Origin: Shewanella avicenniae
GTDB taxonomy: Bacteria > Pseudomonadota > Gammaproteobacteria > Enterobacterales > Shewanellaceae
Assembly (NCBI RefSeq): GCF_017354945.1
Contig: NZ_CP071503.1
Location: 4,137,683-4,201,682 of the forward strand
DNA: 64,000 bases
Direction of reading: 5' to 3'
A program made the position numbers and the translations under genes. The notes beneath the pieces were generated by a model. That model was not told where the DNA came from. It did no database searches and worked only from the letters and a program-made list of their open reading frames with translations. Of this stretch, positions 31,126-41,227 are shown piece after piece. Numbering within the stretch: the first letter of the stretch is position 1; the number at the start of each line of letters is the position of its first letter.

Positions 31126-31986
31126 CTAAACCGCAGCTGCACCTGATACGATTTCCGACAGTTCTTGCGTAATCGCAGCCTGACGGGCTTTGTTGTATAC
31201 CAGTTGCAGATCATCGATCAGGGAACCTGCGTTATCTGTAGCGGCTTTCATAGCTACCATACGGGCAGCTTGTTCAGACGCCAGATTTTCAACAACACCC
31301 TGATAAACCTGAGATTCCACATAACGCACCAGCAATTTATCCAACAATACTTTTGGATCTGGTTCGTAGATATAGTCCCAGTGATGCTTAGCATCATCTT
31401 CTTCGGATTTAGGCAAAGGCAGCAGCTGTTCGATCACAGGAGTCTGCGACATAGTGTTAACAAACTTGTTGAACACCACATACAGACGATCCAGTTTGCC
31501 TTCGTTGTAAGCTTGCAGCATTACGCGCACTGTACCGATCAAATCTGCCAATTTAGGTGCATCACCTAAACCAGAAGAAAAGGCAGGCACCTTGCCACCA
31601 AAGCTTTTGAAAAACTGCACACTACGAGCGCCGATAGGACAAAATTCCACATCAACACCTTGCTGTTGCCAGCTCTTCACGTCTGTAACAACCTTTTTAA
31701 ACAGGTTGACGTTCAGACCACCACAAAGGCCACGGTCGGTTGCCACTACAATGTAACCAACCCGCTTGGCTTCTCTCACCTCTAAATAGGGGTGTTTGTA
31801 TTCCAGAGAGCCTTGCGCAACGTGACCGATCACCTTACGCATACTTTCTGCGTATGGACGGCTAGCATGCATGCGTTCCTGCGCTTTGCGCATTTTACTT
31901 GCAGCCACCATCTCCATCGCAGAAGTGATCTTCTGTGTGTTTTTCACACTGGAGATCTTTGTCTTAATCTCTTTTGCGCCGGCCAT
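31126..31986 (-). CDS. atpG: ATP synthase F1 subunit gamma
   Basis: The rotor shaft of F1. The 286-residue product starts MAGAKEIKTKISSVKNTQKITSAMEMVAASKM and ends with a long helix (YNKARQAAITQELSEIVSGAAAV), the two halves of the coiled coil that penetrates the alpha3-beta3 ring. DRGLCGGLN, the conserved middle motif, is present. Located between atpA and atpD. Confidence 0.97.
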   Translation of the reverse strand: MAGAKEIKTKISSVKNTQKITSAMEMVAASKMRKAQERMHASRPYAESMRKVIGHVAQGSLEYKHPYLEVREAKRVGYIVVATDRGLCGGLNVNLFKKVVTDVKSWQQQGVDVEFCPIGARSVQFFKSFGGKVPAFSSGLGDAPKLADLIGTVRVMLQAYNEGKLDRLYVVFNKFVNTMSQTPVIEQLLPLPKSEEDDAKHHWDYIYEPDPKVLLDKLLVRYVESQVYQGVVENLASEQAARMVAMKAATDNAGSLIDDLQLVYNKARQAAITQELSEIVSGAAAV

Positions 31987-32035
31987 CTTTACTCTCCAAT
32001 CTGGACCAGAGGTGTACTAGACACCTCGCGTGTAA

Positions 32036-33583
32036 TTACCAGGTTTGGGTTGCCACGAACTTGTCGAGACCAGCCTTCAGTTCACCTTCGATATCGGCGT
32101 TATAATCGCCAGTAGCGTTGATGGTCTTCATCAGCTCAGCGTGCTCGCTGTTCATGTAGGAGAGCAGGGCAGCTTCAAAATCACCGACTTTCTTCAGTTC
32201 AACTGATTTCAGGTAACCTTTTTCAGCTGCGAAAATAGACACAGCTTGGTCAGCTACACTCATCGGTGCATATTGCTTCTGCTTCATCAGTTCAGTTACG
32301 CGTTCACCGTGTTGCAATTGCGCACGAGTCGCGTCATCTAAGTCAGATGCGAACTGAGAGAAGGCAGCCAGCTCTCGGTACTGCGCCAGCGCGGTACGGA
32401 TACCACCGGACAGTTTCTTGATGATCTTAGTCTGAGCAGCACCACCCACACGAGATACCGAAATACCTGGGTTAACCGCTGGACGTAAGCCAGAGTTAAA
32501 CAAGTCAGTTTCCAAGAAGATCTGACCATCGGTAATCGAAATTACGTTAGTTGGTACGAACGCAGATACGTCACCCGCCTGGGTTTCAATAATCGGCAGC
32601 GCGGTCAAGGAACCGGTTTGGCCTTTTACTTCACCGTTAGTGAATTTCTCTACGTATTCTTCGTTTACGCGAGAAGCACGTTCTAGCAAACGAGAGTGCA
32701 AATAGAAAACGTCACCAGGGTAAGCTTCACGACCTGGTGGACGACGCAGCAACAGAGAGATCTGACGATATGCAACGGCCTGTTTTGACAGGTCATCATA
32801 AATGATCAGTGCATCTTCACCGCGGTCACGGAAGTATTCACCCATGGTACAACCAGAGTATGGTGCCAGGTATTGCAGCGCTGCTGCTTCAGAAGCAGAA
32901 GCCACAACCACGATGGTGTTTGCCAGCGCGCCGTGTTCTTCCAGCTTACGTACTACGTTAGCGATGGTAGAAGCTTTCTGACCAATAGCAACGTAGATAC
33001 ATTTGATACCTGAATCTTTCTGGTTGATGATGGCGTCGATAGCCATCGCAGTTTTACCAGTTTGACGGTCACCGATGATCAGCTCACGTTGACCACGACC
33101 GATTGGGATCATGGCATCAACAGCTTTATAACCGGTTTGTACTGGTTGAGAAACTGATTTACGGTCAATAACGCCTGGCGCGATCACTTCAACAGGACCG
33201 AAACCATCGTTATCTACTGGGCCTTTACCATCGATAGGTTCACCCAGTGTGTTTACCACACGACCTAACAAACCACGGCCAACTGGAACTTCCAGAATAC
33301 GACCAGTAGTTTTTACTTTTACGCCTTCCGCCAAATCGGCGTAAGGACCCATTACTACGGCACCTACAGAATCACGTTCTAAGTTCAACGCGATTGCATA
33401 ACGGTTGCCTGGCAGTTCGATCATCTCACCTTGCATTACATCGGCTAGGCCGTGAATGCGAATGATGCCGTCGCTTACCGAAACGATTGTTCCTTCGTTA
33501 CGGGCTTCGCTGACAACTTCGAACTGCTCGATCCGCTGCTTAATCAGATCGCTGATTTCAGTGGAATTCAGTTGCATGCTCAA
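32036..33583 (-). CDS. atpA: ATP synthase F1 subunit alpha
   Basis: The regulatory nucleotide-binding subunit of F1. The 515-residue product has the P-loop GDRQTGKTA, Walker B ALIIYDDLSKQA, and the signature PGREAYPGDVFYLHSRLLERAS with the arginine finger region further on (ISVSRVGGAAQ). Length within two residues of E. coli AtpA. Confidence 0.98.
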   Translation of the reverse strand: MSMQLNSTEISDLIKQRIEQFEVVSEARNEGTIVSVSDGIIRIHGLADVMQGEMIELPGNRYAIALNLERDSVGAVVMGPYADLAEGVKVKTTGRILEVPVGRGLLGRVVNTLGEPIDGKGPVDNDGFGPVEVIAPGVIDRKSVSQPVQTGYKAVDAMIPIGRGQRELIIGDRQTGKTAMAIDAIINQKDSGIKCIYVAIGQKASTIANVVRKLEEHGALANTIVVVASASEAAALQYLAPYSGCTMGEYFRDRGEDALIIYDDLSKQAVAYRQISLLLRRPPGREAYPGDVFYLHSRLLERASRVNEEYVEKFTNGEVKGQTGSLTALPIIETQAGDVSAFVPTNVISITDGQIFLETDLFNSGLRPAVNPGISVSRVGGAAQTKIIKKLSGGIRTALAQYRELAAFSQFASDLDDATRAQLQHGERVTELMKQKQYAPMSVADQAVSIFAAEKGYLKSVELKKVGDFEAALLSYMNSEHAELMKTINATGDYNADIEGELKAGLDKFVATQTW

Positions 33584-33591
33584 ACTCCCAA

Positions 33592-34125
33592 TTACGATTG
33601 CAGCTTATCGGACAGGCGGTTCAACTTACCACGGACAGAGCCATCAATGACTAAGTCGCCTGCTTTGATAATTAGACCGGCAATCAGGCCGGCATCTACG
33701 CTGCAATTCAGCTTAACTTTGCGTGCAAGACGTTTCTCAAGAGAAACACTTATCTGCTGTACTTGTTCTGCGGTCAATTCAGTTGCTGACGTTACCGTCG
33801 CTTCAACTTCTTTGGCCCACTCGAGACGGTACTCAGCGAATTGCTGAGATACAGCAGCCAGCACACCCAAGCGATCATTTTCCGCCATCACTTTGATCAG
33901 GTTCTGACCATATGCATCAATCTGTTCACCACAAACCTTAATAAAAAGATCTGCCAGCTTATCGCTTGATAACGAGCCATTCAGTAATGGCTTCATGGAT
34001 TCATTTTCACTGACCAATGCAGCGAAGTTCAGCATTTCTGCCCATGCTTCAACTGCTTGATGTTCAACCGCGAAGTCGAAAGCTGCCTTAGCATAAGGAC
34101 GAGCAATGGTGGTTAACTCAGCCAT
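33592..34125 (-). CDS. atpH: ATP synthase F1 subunit delta
   Basis: Part of the peripheral stalk, linking F1 to subunit b. The 177-residue product has the N-terminal helical bundle (TIARPYAKAAFDFAVEH) and the C-terminal signature (DAGLIAGLIIKAGDLVIDGSVRGKL). Stop lies 8 bp before the atpA start. Confidence 0.97.
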   Translation of the reverse strand: MAELTTIARPYAKAAFDFAVEHQAVEAWAEMLNFAALVSENESMKPLLNGSLSSDKLADLFIKVCGEQIDAYGQNLIKVMAENDRLGVLAAVSQQFAEYRLEWAKEVEATVTSATELTAEQVQQISVSLEKRLARKVKLNCSVDAGLIAGLIIKAGDLVIDGSVRGKLNRLSDKLQS

Positions 34126-34140
34126 AACTCCACTCCCTTA

Positions 34141-34611
34141 TTAAATTTCAGCAACTAATTTCGCGATAATGTCGCTTTGAGCGGCTTCATCAATCGAACG
34201 TTCGATAATTTTCTCAGCACCAGCCAGTGCCAGAGCAGAAACTTGCTGACGCAGTTCCTCTTTCACACGATTACGTTCAGCTTCAATTTCTGCTTTCCCC
34301 TGAGCAATGATTTTCGCACGCTCAGCGTCTGCTTCAGCTTTGGCTTCATCAATAATCTGAGCCTTGCGTTTATTCGCAGACTCGATGATTTCGTTGGCTG
34401 TAGCCTTAGCATCTTTGAGTTGGTCCGAAGCTTTTTCTCGGGCTAACTCGAGGTCTTTGGCTGCACGGTCAGCGTTTGCAAGACCATCAGCAATCCTTTT
34501 TTGGCGTTCTTCGATGGCACTCATCAAAGGTGGCCAAACAAACTTCATGCAGAACCACACGAAGAGGAAAAAGGCGAGCGTCTGACCGATGAGGGTAGCG
34601 TTGATATTCAC
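34141..34611 (-). CDS. atpF: ATP synthase Fo subunit b
   Basis: The peripheral-stalk dimer. The 156-residue product has one N-terminal membrane helix (MNINATLIGQTLAFFLFVWF) and then a long charged helix rich in Ala/Glu/Lys that forms the coiled coil. Typical length. Fifteen bases separate it from atpH. Confidence 0.97.
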   Translation of the reverse strand: MNINATLIGQTLAFFLFVWFCMKFVWPPLMSAIEERQKRIADGLANADRAAKDLELAREKASDQLKDAKATANEIIESANKRKAQIIDEAKAEADAERAKIIAQGKAEIEAERNRVKEELRQQVSALALAGAEKIIERSIDEAAQSDIIAKLVAEI

Positions 34612-34645
34612 AACAGCCTCCTACTTTTGATTTAAGACAGAAGCA

Positions 34646-34903
34646 TTAACCGTGCAGCATGTTACCCAGTGGGTTGGTGAACAGCATGTAAAGTGCGATA
34701 CCTACACCAATCATGGTTACAGCGTCGAGCAGACCTGCAACGATAAACATTTTAACTTGCAGCATAGGAGCCATTTCAGGTTGACGCGCTGCGCCTTCCA
34801 GGAACTTGCCACCCAGCAGACCGAAGCCAATAGCGGTACCTAAAGCACCCAGACCAATGAGCAAAGCAACAGCAATTGCAGTAAAGCCCAGAATCGTTTC
34901 CAT
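34646..34903 (-). CDS. atpE: ATP synthase Fo subunit c
   Basis: The proton-carrying ring subunit. The 85-residue product is a hairpin of two membrane helices with a polar loop (ARQPEM). The essential carboxylate is the Asp in GLLDAVTMIGVG, so the ring carries protons; sodium-binding signature residues are not evident. Start METILG at 34903 follows GGAGA by six bases; a TTG four codons upstream is unlikely. Confidence 0.97.
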   Translation of the reverse strand: METILGFTAIAVALLIGLGALGTAIGFGLLGGKFLEGAARQPEMAPMLQVKMFIVAGLLDAVTMIGVGIALYMLFTNPLGNMLHG

Positions 34904-34967
34904 CTGTATCTCCAAATTCTAAATCTATGTTAGTTAATGATTTAGTTAAAATATTGTTTAGCAATCC

Positions 34968-35762
34968 TTAATGATCTTCATGCGCCATGCTTAAATAAAC
35001 AATGGTCAGCATCATGAAGATAAACGCCTGCAGTGTGATAACCAGAATATGGAAAATCAGCCACCCGAGTTGTAAACCAATACCCAGGGCACCGACTGCC
35101 AAGTTGGCACCATACATCAGCGCAATAAGGATGAAAATCAACTCACCCGCGTAAAGGTTACCGAAGAGACGTAGCGCCAATGAAATTGGCTTCGCCAGTA
35201 AGGTAACGGATTCGAGCAGGAAGTTGACTGGTATCATTGCCCAATGGTTAAAGGGCTGCAGTGTCAGTTCTTTCACAAAACCTGAAACACCTTTGACCTT
35301 AATGCTGTAGAAAATGATCAGCGCAAACACACCCAACGCTAAGCTGAATGTGATGTTAAGGTCAGTAGATGGCACCACTTTGAGGTACGGAACCCCGATA
35401 GCGCCTGCCAAGTGTGGTAACCAGTCTACTGGAACCATATCCATGAAGTTCATCATGAATACCCACACGAAAATGGTCAGAGCCAAAGGTGCAATCAGTT
35501 TATTGCGTCCGTGGAAGGTTTCTTTCACGCTGTTGTCTACGAACTCGACGATCATTTCGACAAAACATTGCAGTTTGCCAGGAACGCCTGTTGTAGCCTT
35601 TTTACCAACGCTGCGGAAAATCCACAGGAACAATACACCCAGTCCTACCGAAAAGAACAATGAATCAAGGTGCCATGACCAAAACCCTTCACCAACATGG
35701 AGGTTGGTAAGGTGGTGTTGGATATAGCCCTGCGGTGTTAAAGCTTCACCAGTTGCAGACAT
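34968..35762 (-). CDS. atpB: ATP synthase Fo subunit a
   Basis: The proton-channel subunit. The 264-residue product has five to six membrane helices and the essential Arg in the helix SLALRLFGNLYAGELIF. The N-terminal helix-poor segment (MSATGEALTPQGYIQHHL) matches Shewanella/E. coli type proteins. Between atpI and atpE. Confidence 0.97.
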   Translation of the reverse strand: MSATGEALTPQGYIQHHLTNLHVGEGFWSWHLDSLFFSVGLGVLFLWIFRSVGKKATTGVPGKLQCFVEMIVEFVDNSVKETFHGRNKLIAPLALTIFVWVFMMNFMDMVPVDWLPHLAGAIGVPYLKVVPSTDLNITFSLALGVFALIIFYSIKVKGVSGFVKELTLQPFNHWAMIPVNFLLESVTLLAKPISLALRLFGNLYAGELIFILIALMYGANLAVGALGIGLQLGWLIFHILVITLQAFIFMMLTIVYLSMAHEDH

Positions 35763-35781
35763 GATTCATCCCACTTTAACT

Positions 35782-36159
35782 TTACTTTAAGTACAAAGGC
35801 GCTGCCCAATGCACCATAAGCCCCAATAGATAACAAATGAAAAGTGGCACGATAGCGACTTCCATGTTGATAAATACCAGTGAAAACAGCGCAATTGTGG
35901 ACAACATCTTTATCGCTTCTCCCCAGTAAAAGCCTTTTAAAACTTTTGCTGATGCCGTCGCCCCCACATGGGCAAAAGCTAGGATTGCGAATACAAGATT
36001 AGGAAGCACAGCAATGGCAGCCCCCGCAAACGCGGACATTCCAAACTGTACCCCCCACAGAGCGAAAAAGACCGCTGAAGCCCCCCCAGCGACCACCGCT
36101 TGCGAACCAACCAGTTTTAACGCTGATTTTCGACAACGATGGGCTAAAATCTTACTCAA
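35782..36159 (-). CDS. atpI: ATP synthase subunit I
   Basis: A small membrane protein that helps assemble the c ring. The 125-residue product has four hydrophobic segments and basic N-terminus (SKILAHRCRKSALKLVG). First gene of the atp operon, 20 bp before atpB. The 248-bp region upstream, toward parB, should hold the operon promoter. Confidence 0.92.
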   Translation of the reverse strand: MSKILAHRCRKSALKLVGSQAVVAGGASAVFFALWGVQFGMSAFAGAAIAVLPNLVFAILAFAHVGATASAKVLKGFYWGEAIKMLSTIALFSLVFINMEVAIVPLFICYLLGLMVHWAAPLYLK

Positions 36160-36407
36160 TCAGTCTTCTCCGCATTCATGACTTTTTGTGCAACGGACTG
36201 AGATAATTCAGTTGCCGAGACACCACGCACAAAAAGCTTGCGAAAGTATACCGTTAAAAGACTTCAATGCAACGTGATGGAAAATGGAAATTGGCGATGG
36301 AAATGTGACATATCGCCAATTTATTAGTTTTAGAAAATAAGCTTATGTAGAAAAATTACTACATTTTCATCTAATATGGTGGGTTACTAATTACTTTATC
36401 TGCTAAA

Positions 36408-37292
36408 TTAGTGAATTTTGGCGAGAATACCATCTAATTCAGATAGATTTTGGTAATTAATTACAATTTTGCCAGTACCTTTATTTGTGTGCGAGATGCT
36501 CACTTTTGCGCCTAAAAGATCAATTAATTTGCTTTCTAAACGTGAAATATCTGCGTCTTTTTCCTTCTTTTCCGGCGGAACGACCGGATTTAGCAATTTG
36601 TTCACTAAACGTTCTGTTTCACGAACAGTTAATCCTTTTGAAGCAACAAGTCTTGCGGCGTTAGTTTGCTTGTCGCCTTCCAGTGATAAAAGCGCTCGCG
36701 CATGTCCCATATCAAGGTCACCACGCTCCAACATCAGCTTCACAGGCTCATTTAAGGTATTAAGCCGCAGCAGGTTAGAAACCGCTGTACGAGACTTTCC
36801 AACCGCATCGGCCACTTGCTGGTGGGTCAAATTAAACTCTTCTAACAAGCGATTAAGCGCAATCGCTTCTTCCATTGCATTTAAGTCTTCACGCTGAATG
36901 TTTTCAATCAACGCCATTGCCACTGCATTCTCATCCGGTACTTGTTTTACAATACAAGGCACAGTGGCTAATTGCGCTAATTGTGCCGCACGCCAACGGC
37001 GTTCTCCGGCGATGATTTCATACAGTTGCTCATCCAGCTTACGAACAACGATTGGCTGAATAATGCCTTGACTGCGAATAGAATCGGCTAACTCTTCTAG
37101 CGCTTCAGGTGACATGTCTTTACGAGGTTGATATTTACCGGGTTTAAGCAGATCAAGATCCAGATTTAGCAGCAATTCGCCAGCGGCAGCTTGCTGTTCA
37201 TTCGTTTGGCTATCGACTTTGGCGTTCGCAGCATGACTCGTACTGAGCAGCGCGTCTAGGCCCTTGCCCAAACCCCGTTTTTTCAAAGACAT
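36408..37292 (-). CDS. parB: Chromosome partitioning protein ParB
   Basis: Binds parS sites near oriC, spreads using CTP, and works with ParA to segregate the chromosome. The 294-residue product has the N-terminal ParB box (KRGLGKGLDALLS; PGKYQPRKDMSPEALEELADSI; EIIAGERRWRAAQLA, the CTP-binding part), a central HTH (LTHQQVADAVGKSRTAVSNLLRL) and a C-terminal dimerisation domain. I found no perfect parS site in the window. Confidence 0.97.
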   Translation of the reverse strand: MSLKKRGLGKGLDALLSTSHAANAKVDSQTNEQQAAAGELLLNLDLDLLKPGKYQPRKDMSPEALEELADSIRSQGIIQPIVVRKLDEQLYEIIAGERRWRAAQLAQLATVPCIVKQVPDENAVAMALIENIQREDLNAMEEAIALNRLLEEFNLTHQQVADAVGKSRTAVSNLLRLNTLNEPVKLMLERGDLDMGHARALLSLEGDKQTNAARLVASKGLTVRETERLVNKLLNPVVPPEKKEKDADISRLESKLIDLLGAKVSISHTNKGTGKIVINYQNLSELDGILAKIH

Positions 37293-37302
37293 TGTTTATC
37301 CT

Positions 37303-38094
37303 TCAAGCCTGTGTTGCTTTTTTATTTTGTTGTTCACTGCGGCGGATCATCTCACCCGCTAACGCTAAATAGGCCTTGGCTCCCGCACTGCCTTTGTCAT
37401 AGTACATGGCAGGCGCTCCAAAACTTGGCGCTTCAGCTAAACGAATGTTACGCGGAATAACGGTGCGATAAACCTTATCGCCAAAATGCTGTTTAAGCTG
37501 ATCGGACACATCATTGGCCAAGCGATTACGCGGGTCATACATCGTCCGCAGAATCCCTTCGATGGCCAGCCCAGGATTAACCATTGCTGCCAATTTAGTG
37601 ATGGTATCCATTAATGCGGTAATACCTTCAAGGGCATAGTACTCGCATTGCATCGGGACTAAGACCGAATCTGCAGCAGACATTGCGTTTACTGTCAGCA
37701 TGTTAAGAGACGGCGGACAATCGATAAAGATGTAGTCATACTGATCACGAATAGCATTCAGTGCATTACGTAAGCGGATCTCGCGGGCAAAGAATTCCAT
37801 CAGTTTGATTTCGACGGCAGTCACGTCACCATTACCAGCGATAAGATCGTATTTACCGACAGTATTACGCACCACGACCTGCTCAAACGGTTTTTCTTCA
37901 ACCAATAATTCGTAGGCAGTGTTCTCAGCTTCGTATTTATCGACGCCACTGCCCATGGTGGCATTTCCTTGCGGATCTAAATCCACCAACAGTACTTTGC
38001 GTTTGGTGGCCGCCAGCGACGCGGCCAAATTGACACTTGTCGTTGTTTTTCCAACGCCGCCTTTTTGGTTAGCTACGGCTATAATTCTCGCCAC
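37303..38094 (-). CDS. parA: Chromosome partitioning ATPase ParA
   Basis: A Walker-type ATPase that moves ParB-parS complexes. The 263-residue product has the deviant Walker A NQKGGVGKTTT (residues 9-19), VDLDPQGNAT and FIDCPPSLN. It precedes parB by 10 bp in one operon, close to oriC as in most bacteria. A C-terminal tail of basic residues is present. Confidence 0.97.
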   Translation of the reverse strand: MARIIAVANQKGGVGKTTTSVNLAASLAATKRKVLLVDLDPQGNATMGSGVDKYEAENTAYELLVEEKPFEQVVVRNTVGKYDLIAGNGDVTAVEIKLMEFFAREIRLRNALNAIRDQYDYIFIDCPPSLNMLTVNAMSAADSVLVPMQCEYYALEGITALMDTITKLAAMVNPGLAIEGILRTMYDPRNRLANDVSDQLKQHFGDKVYRTVIPRNIRLAEAPSFGAPAMYYDKGSAGAKAYLALAGEMIRRSEQQNKKATQA

Positions 38095-38181
38095 AATGTC
38101 ACCTTGTCCATCTAATCAGTGATTGATTTCCGTTTAATATCTGCACAAAGTTGCTTGATACGTCAGCGAAATGCAAGGAGC

Positions 38182-38805
38182 TCAATCGCAAGAAGTGATA
38201 ATCAGCAGATGTCGTTGCTCAGATAACTGAGGAACCCGTAATTCGATTTTCTGCTCAATTTTGAAATTTTTTGGAATATCAGCCAGTTCGTTTTCGTCCA
38301 ACTGTCCTTTTAACGCATAAAATTGCCCAGCAGATGCAGGCAAATGGTGACACCATTGCAGCATATCGGCAACCGAAGCAAAAGCACGGCTTAGCACCCC
38401 ATCAAAGCCTTGTTCAGGTTGATAAGCCTCTACACGGCATTCAACTGAGCTGATGTTTTGCAACTTAAGCTCAATTTGTACCTGCTTTTGAAAACGAATG
38501 CGCTTGCCCAAGCTGTCGAGCAATACAAATTGTTTATCTGGATTCATAATCGCCAATGGAATGCCGGGTAAACCTGGCCCAGTACCCACGTCTATGAAAC
38601 GTTGCCCAACTAAGTAAGGCGAAACCACTAAGCTGTCCATGATATGGCGGATCAGCATCTGCTCGGGATCGCGAACCGAAGTGAGGTTGTAGGCCTTATT
38701 CCACTTTTGCAACATGCCCAAAAATGCCAGCAGCTGTTGTTGCTGCTGTTCAGTGGCCTCAAGATTGGCTTCTGCTAAATAGGATGATAATTGTGCAGCC
38801 AGCAC
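38182..38805 (-). CDS. rsmG: 16S rRNA (guanine527-N7)-methyltransferase
   Basis: Methylates G527 of 16S rRNA; loss gives low-level streptomycin resistance in E. coli. The 207-residue product has the SAM motif I FIDVGTGPGLPGIPLA and the LLDSLGKRIRFQ block. It lies between mnmG and parA, the conserved gid cluster (gidA-gidB). Confidence 0.96.
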   Translation of the reverse strand: MLAAQLSSYLAEANLEATEQQQQQLLAFLGMLQKWNKAYNLTSVRDPEQMLIRHIMDSLVVSPYLVGQRFIDVGTGPGLPGIPLAIMNPDKQFVLLDSLGKRIRFQKQVQIELKLQNISSVECRVEAYQPEQGFDGVLSRAFASVADMLQWCHHLPASAGQFYALKGQLDENELADIPKNFKIEQKIELRVPQLSEQRHLLIITSCD

Positions 38806-38901
38806 GCGTCATACTCCGTAATCAATTTGGCGCCAATATTATGATGCCCATAAAACACGAAGGGAAGCCCGAAGCTTCCCTTTAACAGCGAAGATTTCGC
38901 C

Positions 38902-40791
38902 TTACGCACTGCGGCGCAGTAAGCCCATTTTCTTCAAGTGCACCAACAAAATCGAGATAGCAGCTGGAGTCACACCAGATATGCGCGATGCTTGACCAAT
39001 AGTCTCTGGTTTATGGCTGTTCAACTTAGCGGTCACTTCGTTTGATAAACCCGGCACTTTGGCATAATCCAGATCGAGCGGCAAACGGGTGTTTTCATTA
39101 CGTACGGCTTTGTTGATCTCATCCTGCTGCCGTTGAATATAACCAGCATATTTCACTTGGATTTGGATCTGTTCAGCCACCTGCGGATCTTCTACCGCCG
39201 GACCAAAGCCTTCGAGTGACATCAGCTTGTCGTAATCTAATTCTGGACGGCGCAGTAATTCTTCAAACGATGCCTCACGAGAGATCGGCGTATTCAAATG
39301 CGGATTGAGTATTGGCACCAATGGCGAATTCACATGGATCCAACTGCTACGCAGCCGTTGTGATTCCGTTTCTATCGCTTCGACTTTGGCTGAGAATTTT
39401 GCCCAACGGTTATCATCAACTAAGCCCAGTTCGCGGCCTTTCTCGGTTAAGCGCAGATCGGCGTTATCTTCACGCAGCAGCAAGCGGTATTCGGCGCGGC
39501 TGGTAAACATACGGTACGGTTCTTTAGTACCCAAGGTAGAAAGATCATCCACCAGCACGCCCAAATAGGCTTGGTCACGACGTGGACACCATGCGTCTTT
39601 GCCTTGCACTTGCAATGCGGCATTCGCACCGGCTAACAAGCCTTGCGCGCCCGCTTCTTCGTAACCGGTTGTACCGTTGATCTGTCCTGCAAAGAACAAA
39701 CCTGAAATCGTTTTCGTTTCCAGAGAGTTTTTCAAATCACGCGGATCAAAATAATCATATTCGATGGCATAGCCTGGACGCACGATCTCAGCATGTTCCA
39801 TCCCTTGGATAGAACGCACTAAATTCAGTTGTACATCAAATGGTAAGCTGGTGGAAATGCCGTTTGGATACAGCTCGTGAGTCGTCAAACCTTCCGGCTC
39901 GATAAAGATCTGATGCGAAGATTTATCCGCAAAACGATGGATCTTATCTTCGATCGATGGGCAATAACGCGGCCCGATCCCTTCAATAACACCCGAATAC
40001 ATCGGGCTACGATCTAAACCGCCACGAATGATGTCATGGGTACGTTCATTGGTGTGAGTGATGTAACAAGAGATCTGTTTCGGATGATGACTAACATCAC
40101 CAATAAACGACATTACAGGCAAAGGTTTATCACCTTGCTGTTCTGTCATTTGCGAGAAATCAACGGTACGGGCATCAATACGCGGTGGTGTACCTGTTTT
40201 TAAACGGCCAACCCGTAAAGGTAATTCACGTAAGCGGCTTGCCAACGCGATAGCGGGTGGATCACCGGCTCGACCACCACTGTAATTTTCAAGGCCAATA
40301 TGGATCTTGCCTGCTAAGAAGGTACCTGTCGTCAACACCACGGCCGGAGCTTCAAATGCTAAGCCCATCTGAGTCACCACACCCACAACGCGATCGTTTT
40401 CAACTACCAGATCTTCAACCGCTTGTTGGAATAATCGTAAGTTAGGCTGATTTTGCAAAATACGTTGAATGGCTTGACGGTATAAGGCGCGATCCGCTTG
40501 AGCACGAGTAGCACGCACAGCTGGACCTTTACTGCTATTCAGCACTCGAAATTGGATCCCAGCGTAATCTGTAGCAGTGGCCATTGCGCCACCTAGCGCG
40601 TCGATCTCTTTAACTAAATGACCTTTACCAATGCCGCCGATTGCTGGGTTACACGACATCTGGCCTAACGTATCCAGGTTGTGTGTTAGTAAGAGCGTCT
40701 TACAGCCCATTCTGGCAGATGCCAATGCAGCTTCTGTTCCTGCATGACCACCCCCGACAACAATCACATCAAACCGCTCGTGAAAACGCAT
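38902..40791 (-). CDS. mnmG: tRNA uridine 5-carboxymethylaminomethyl modification enzyme MnmG
   Basis: With MnmE it modifies the wobble uridine of several tRNAs. The 629-residue product has the FAD-binding motif VVGGGHAGTEAALASARMG at the N-terminus, a second GidA signature (GPRYCPSIEDKIHRF) and the helical C-terminal domain. Its partner gene mnmE lies at the other end of the window. It borders oriC as in E. coli (gidA). Confidence 0.97.
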   Translation of the reverse strand: MRFHERFDVIVVGGGHAGTEAALASARMGCKTLLLTHNLDTLGQMSCNPAIGGIGKGHLVKEIDALGGAMATATDYAGIQFRVLNSSKGPAVRATRAQADRALYRQAIQRILQNQPNLRLFQQAVEDLVVENDRVVGVVTQMGLAFEAPAVVLTTGTFLAGKIHIGLENYSGGRAGDPPAIALASRLRELPLRVGRLKTGTPPRIDARTVDFSQMTEQQGDKPLPVMSFIGDVSHHPKQISCYITHTNERTHDIIRGGLDRSPMYSGVIEGIGPRYCPSIEDKIHRFADKSSHQIFIEPEGLTTHELYPNGISTSLPFDVQLNLVRSIQGMEHAEIVRPGYAIEYDYFDPRDLKNSLETKTISGLFFAGQINGTTGYEEAGAQGLLAGANAALQVQGKDAWCPRRDQAYLGVLVDDLSTLGTKEPYRMFTSRAEYRLLLREDNADLRLTEKGRELGLVDDNRWAKFSAKVEAIETESQRLRSSWIHVNSPLVPILNPHLNTPISREASFEELLRRPELDYDKLMSLEGFGPAVEDPQVAEQIQIQVKYAGYIQRQQDEINKAVRNENTRLPLDLDYAKVPGLSNEVTAKLNSHKPETIGQASRISGVTPAAISILLVHLKKMGLLRRSA

Positions 40792-40824
40792 TGCTTAACC
40801 TTCTGGATACTAAAAAACAAAAAC

Positions 40825-41225
40825 CACGTAGCCGATCATTTTAGCATTTTCAAAGATTGAGGTGAACGATCTATTTGCACTAAAAGATCGGATAGCTGCT
40901 TGGCTTATAGATCTTAAGATCTTTATATAGATCTACTTATTATGTTTACTATTAAGGGGGCTAATATCGGTTGATAAGTCAATTAATTGTTTAAAAACAT
41001 TGAATTACAATAGATCTAGGCTGTGATCTATAAGGGATCTAATCGGCCAATTGCTGTTGATAGATCGCTGTTTTATCCACAAGGGGGATCATTGACCGAT
41101 CCTATAGCTAAGTAATGCAATGCTTGATCAGAACTAAATTACATTTTATCCACATATTTATGATCTGAATTTTTAAAATGTGGATAATTTAGATCTAATC
41201 TGTGTATGAATGGGTATAAATCCAA
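40825..41225. other. oriC: Chromosomal replication origin oriC
   Basis: The gene-free region between mnmG and mioC, where E. coli oriC also lies. It holds three perfect DnaA boxes: TTATCCACA at 41073-41081 and 41146-41154, and the inverse TGTGGATAA at 41179-41187. There are 14-15 GATC (Dam) sites within about 370 bp. The AT-rich mnmG-side part (40909-40945) carries three GATCT-led repeats like the E. coli 13-mers and is the likely unwinding element. SeqA control is implied by the GATC density. Confidence 0.93.
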
Positions 41226-41227
41226 AA

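Noticed and set aside
36600..36640. parS-like site near TGTTTCACGAACAG inside parB
   Set aside because: Only about half of the parS consensus TGTTTCACGTGAAACA matches, so I do not call it.
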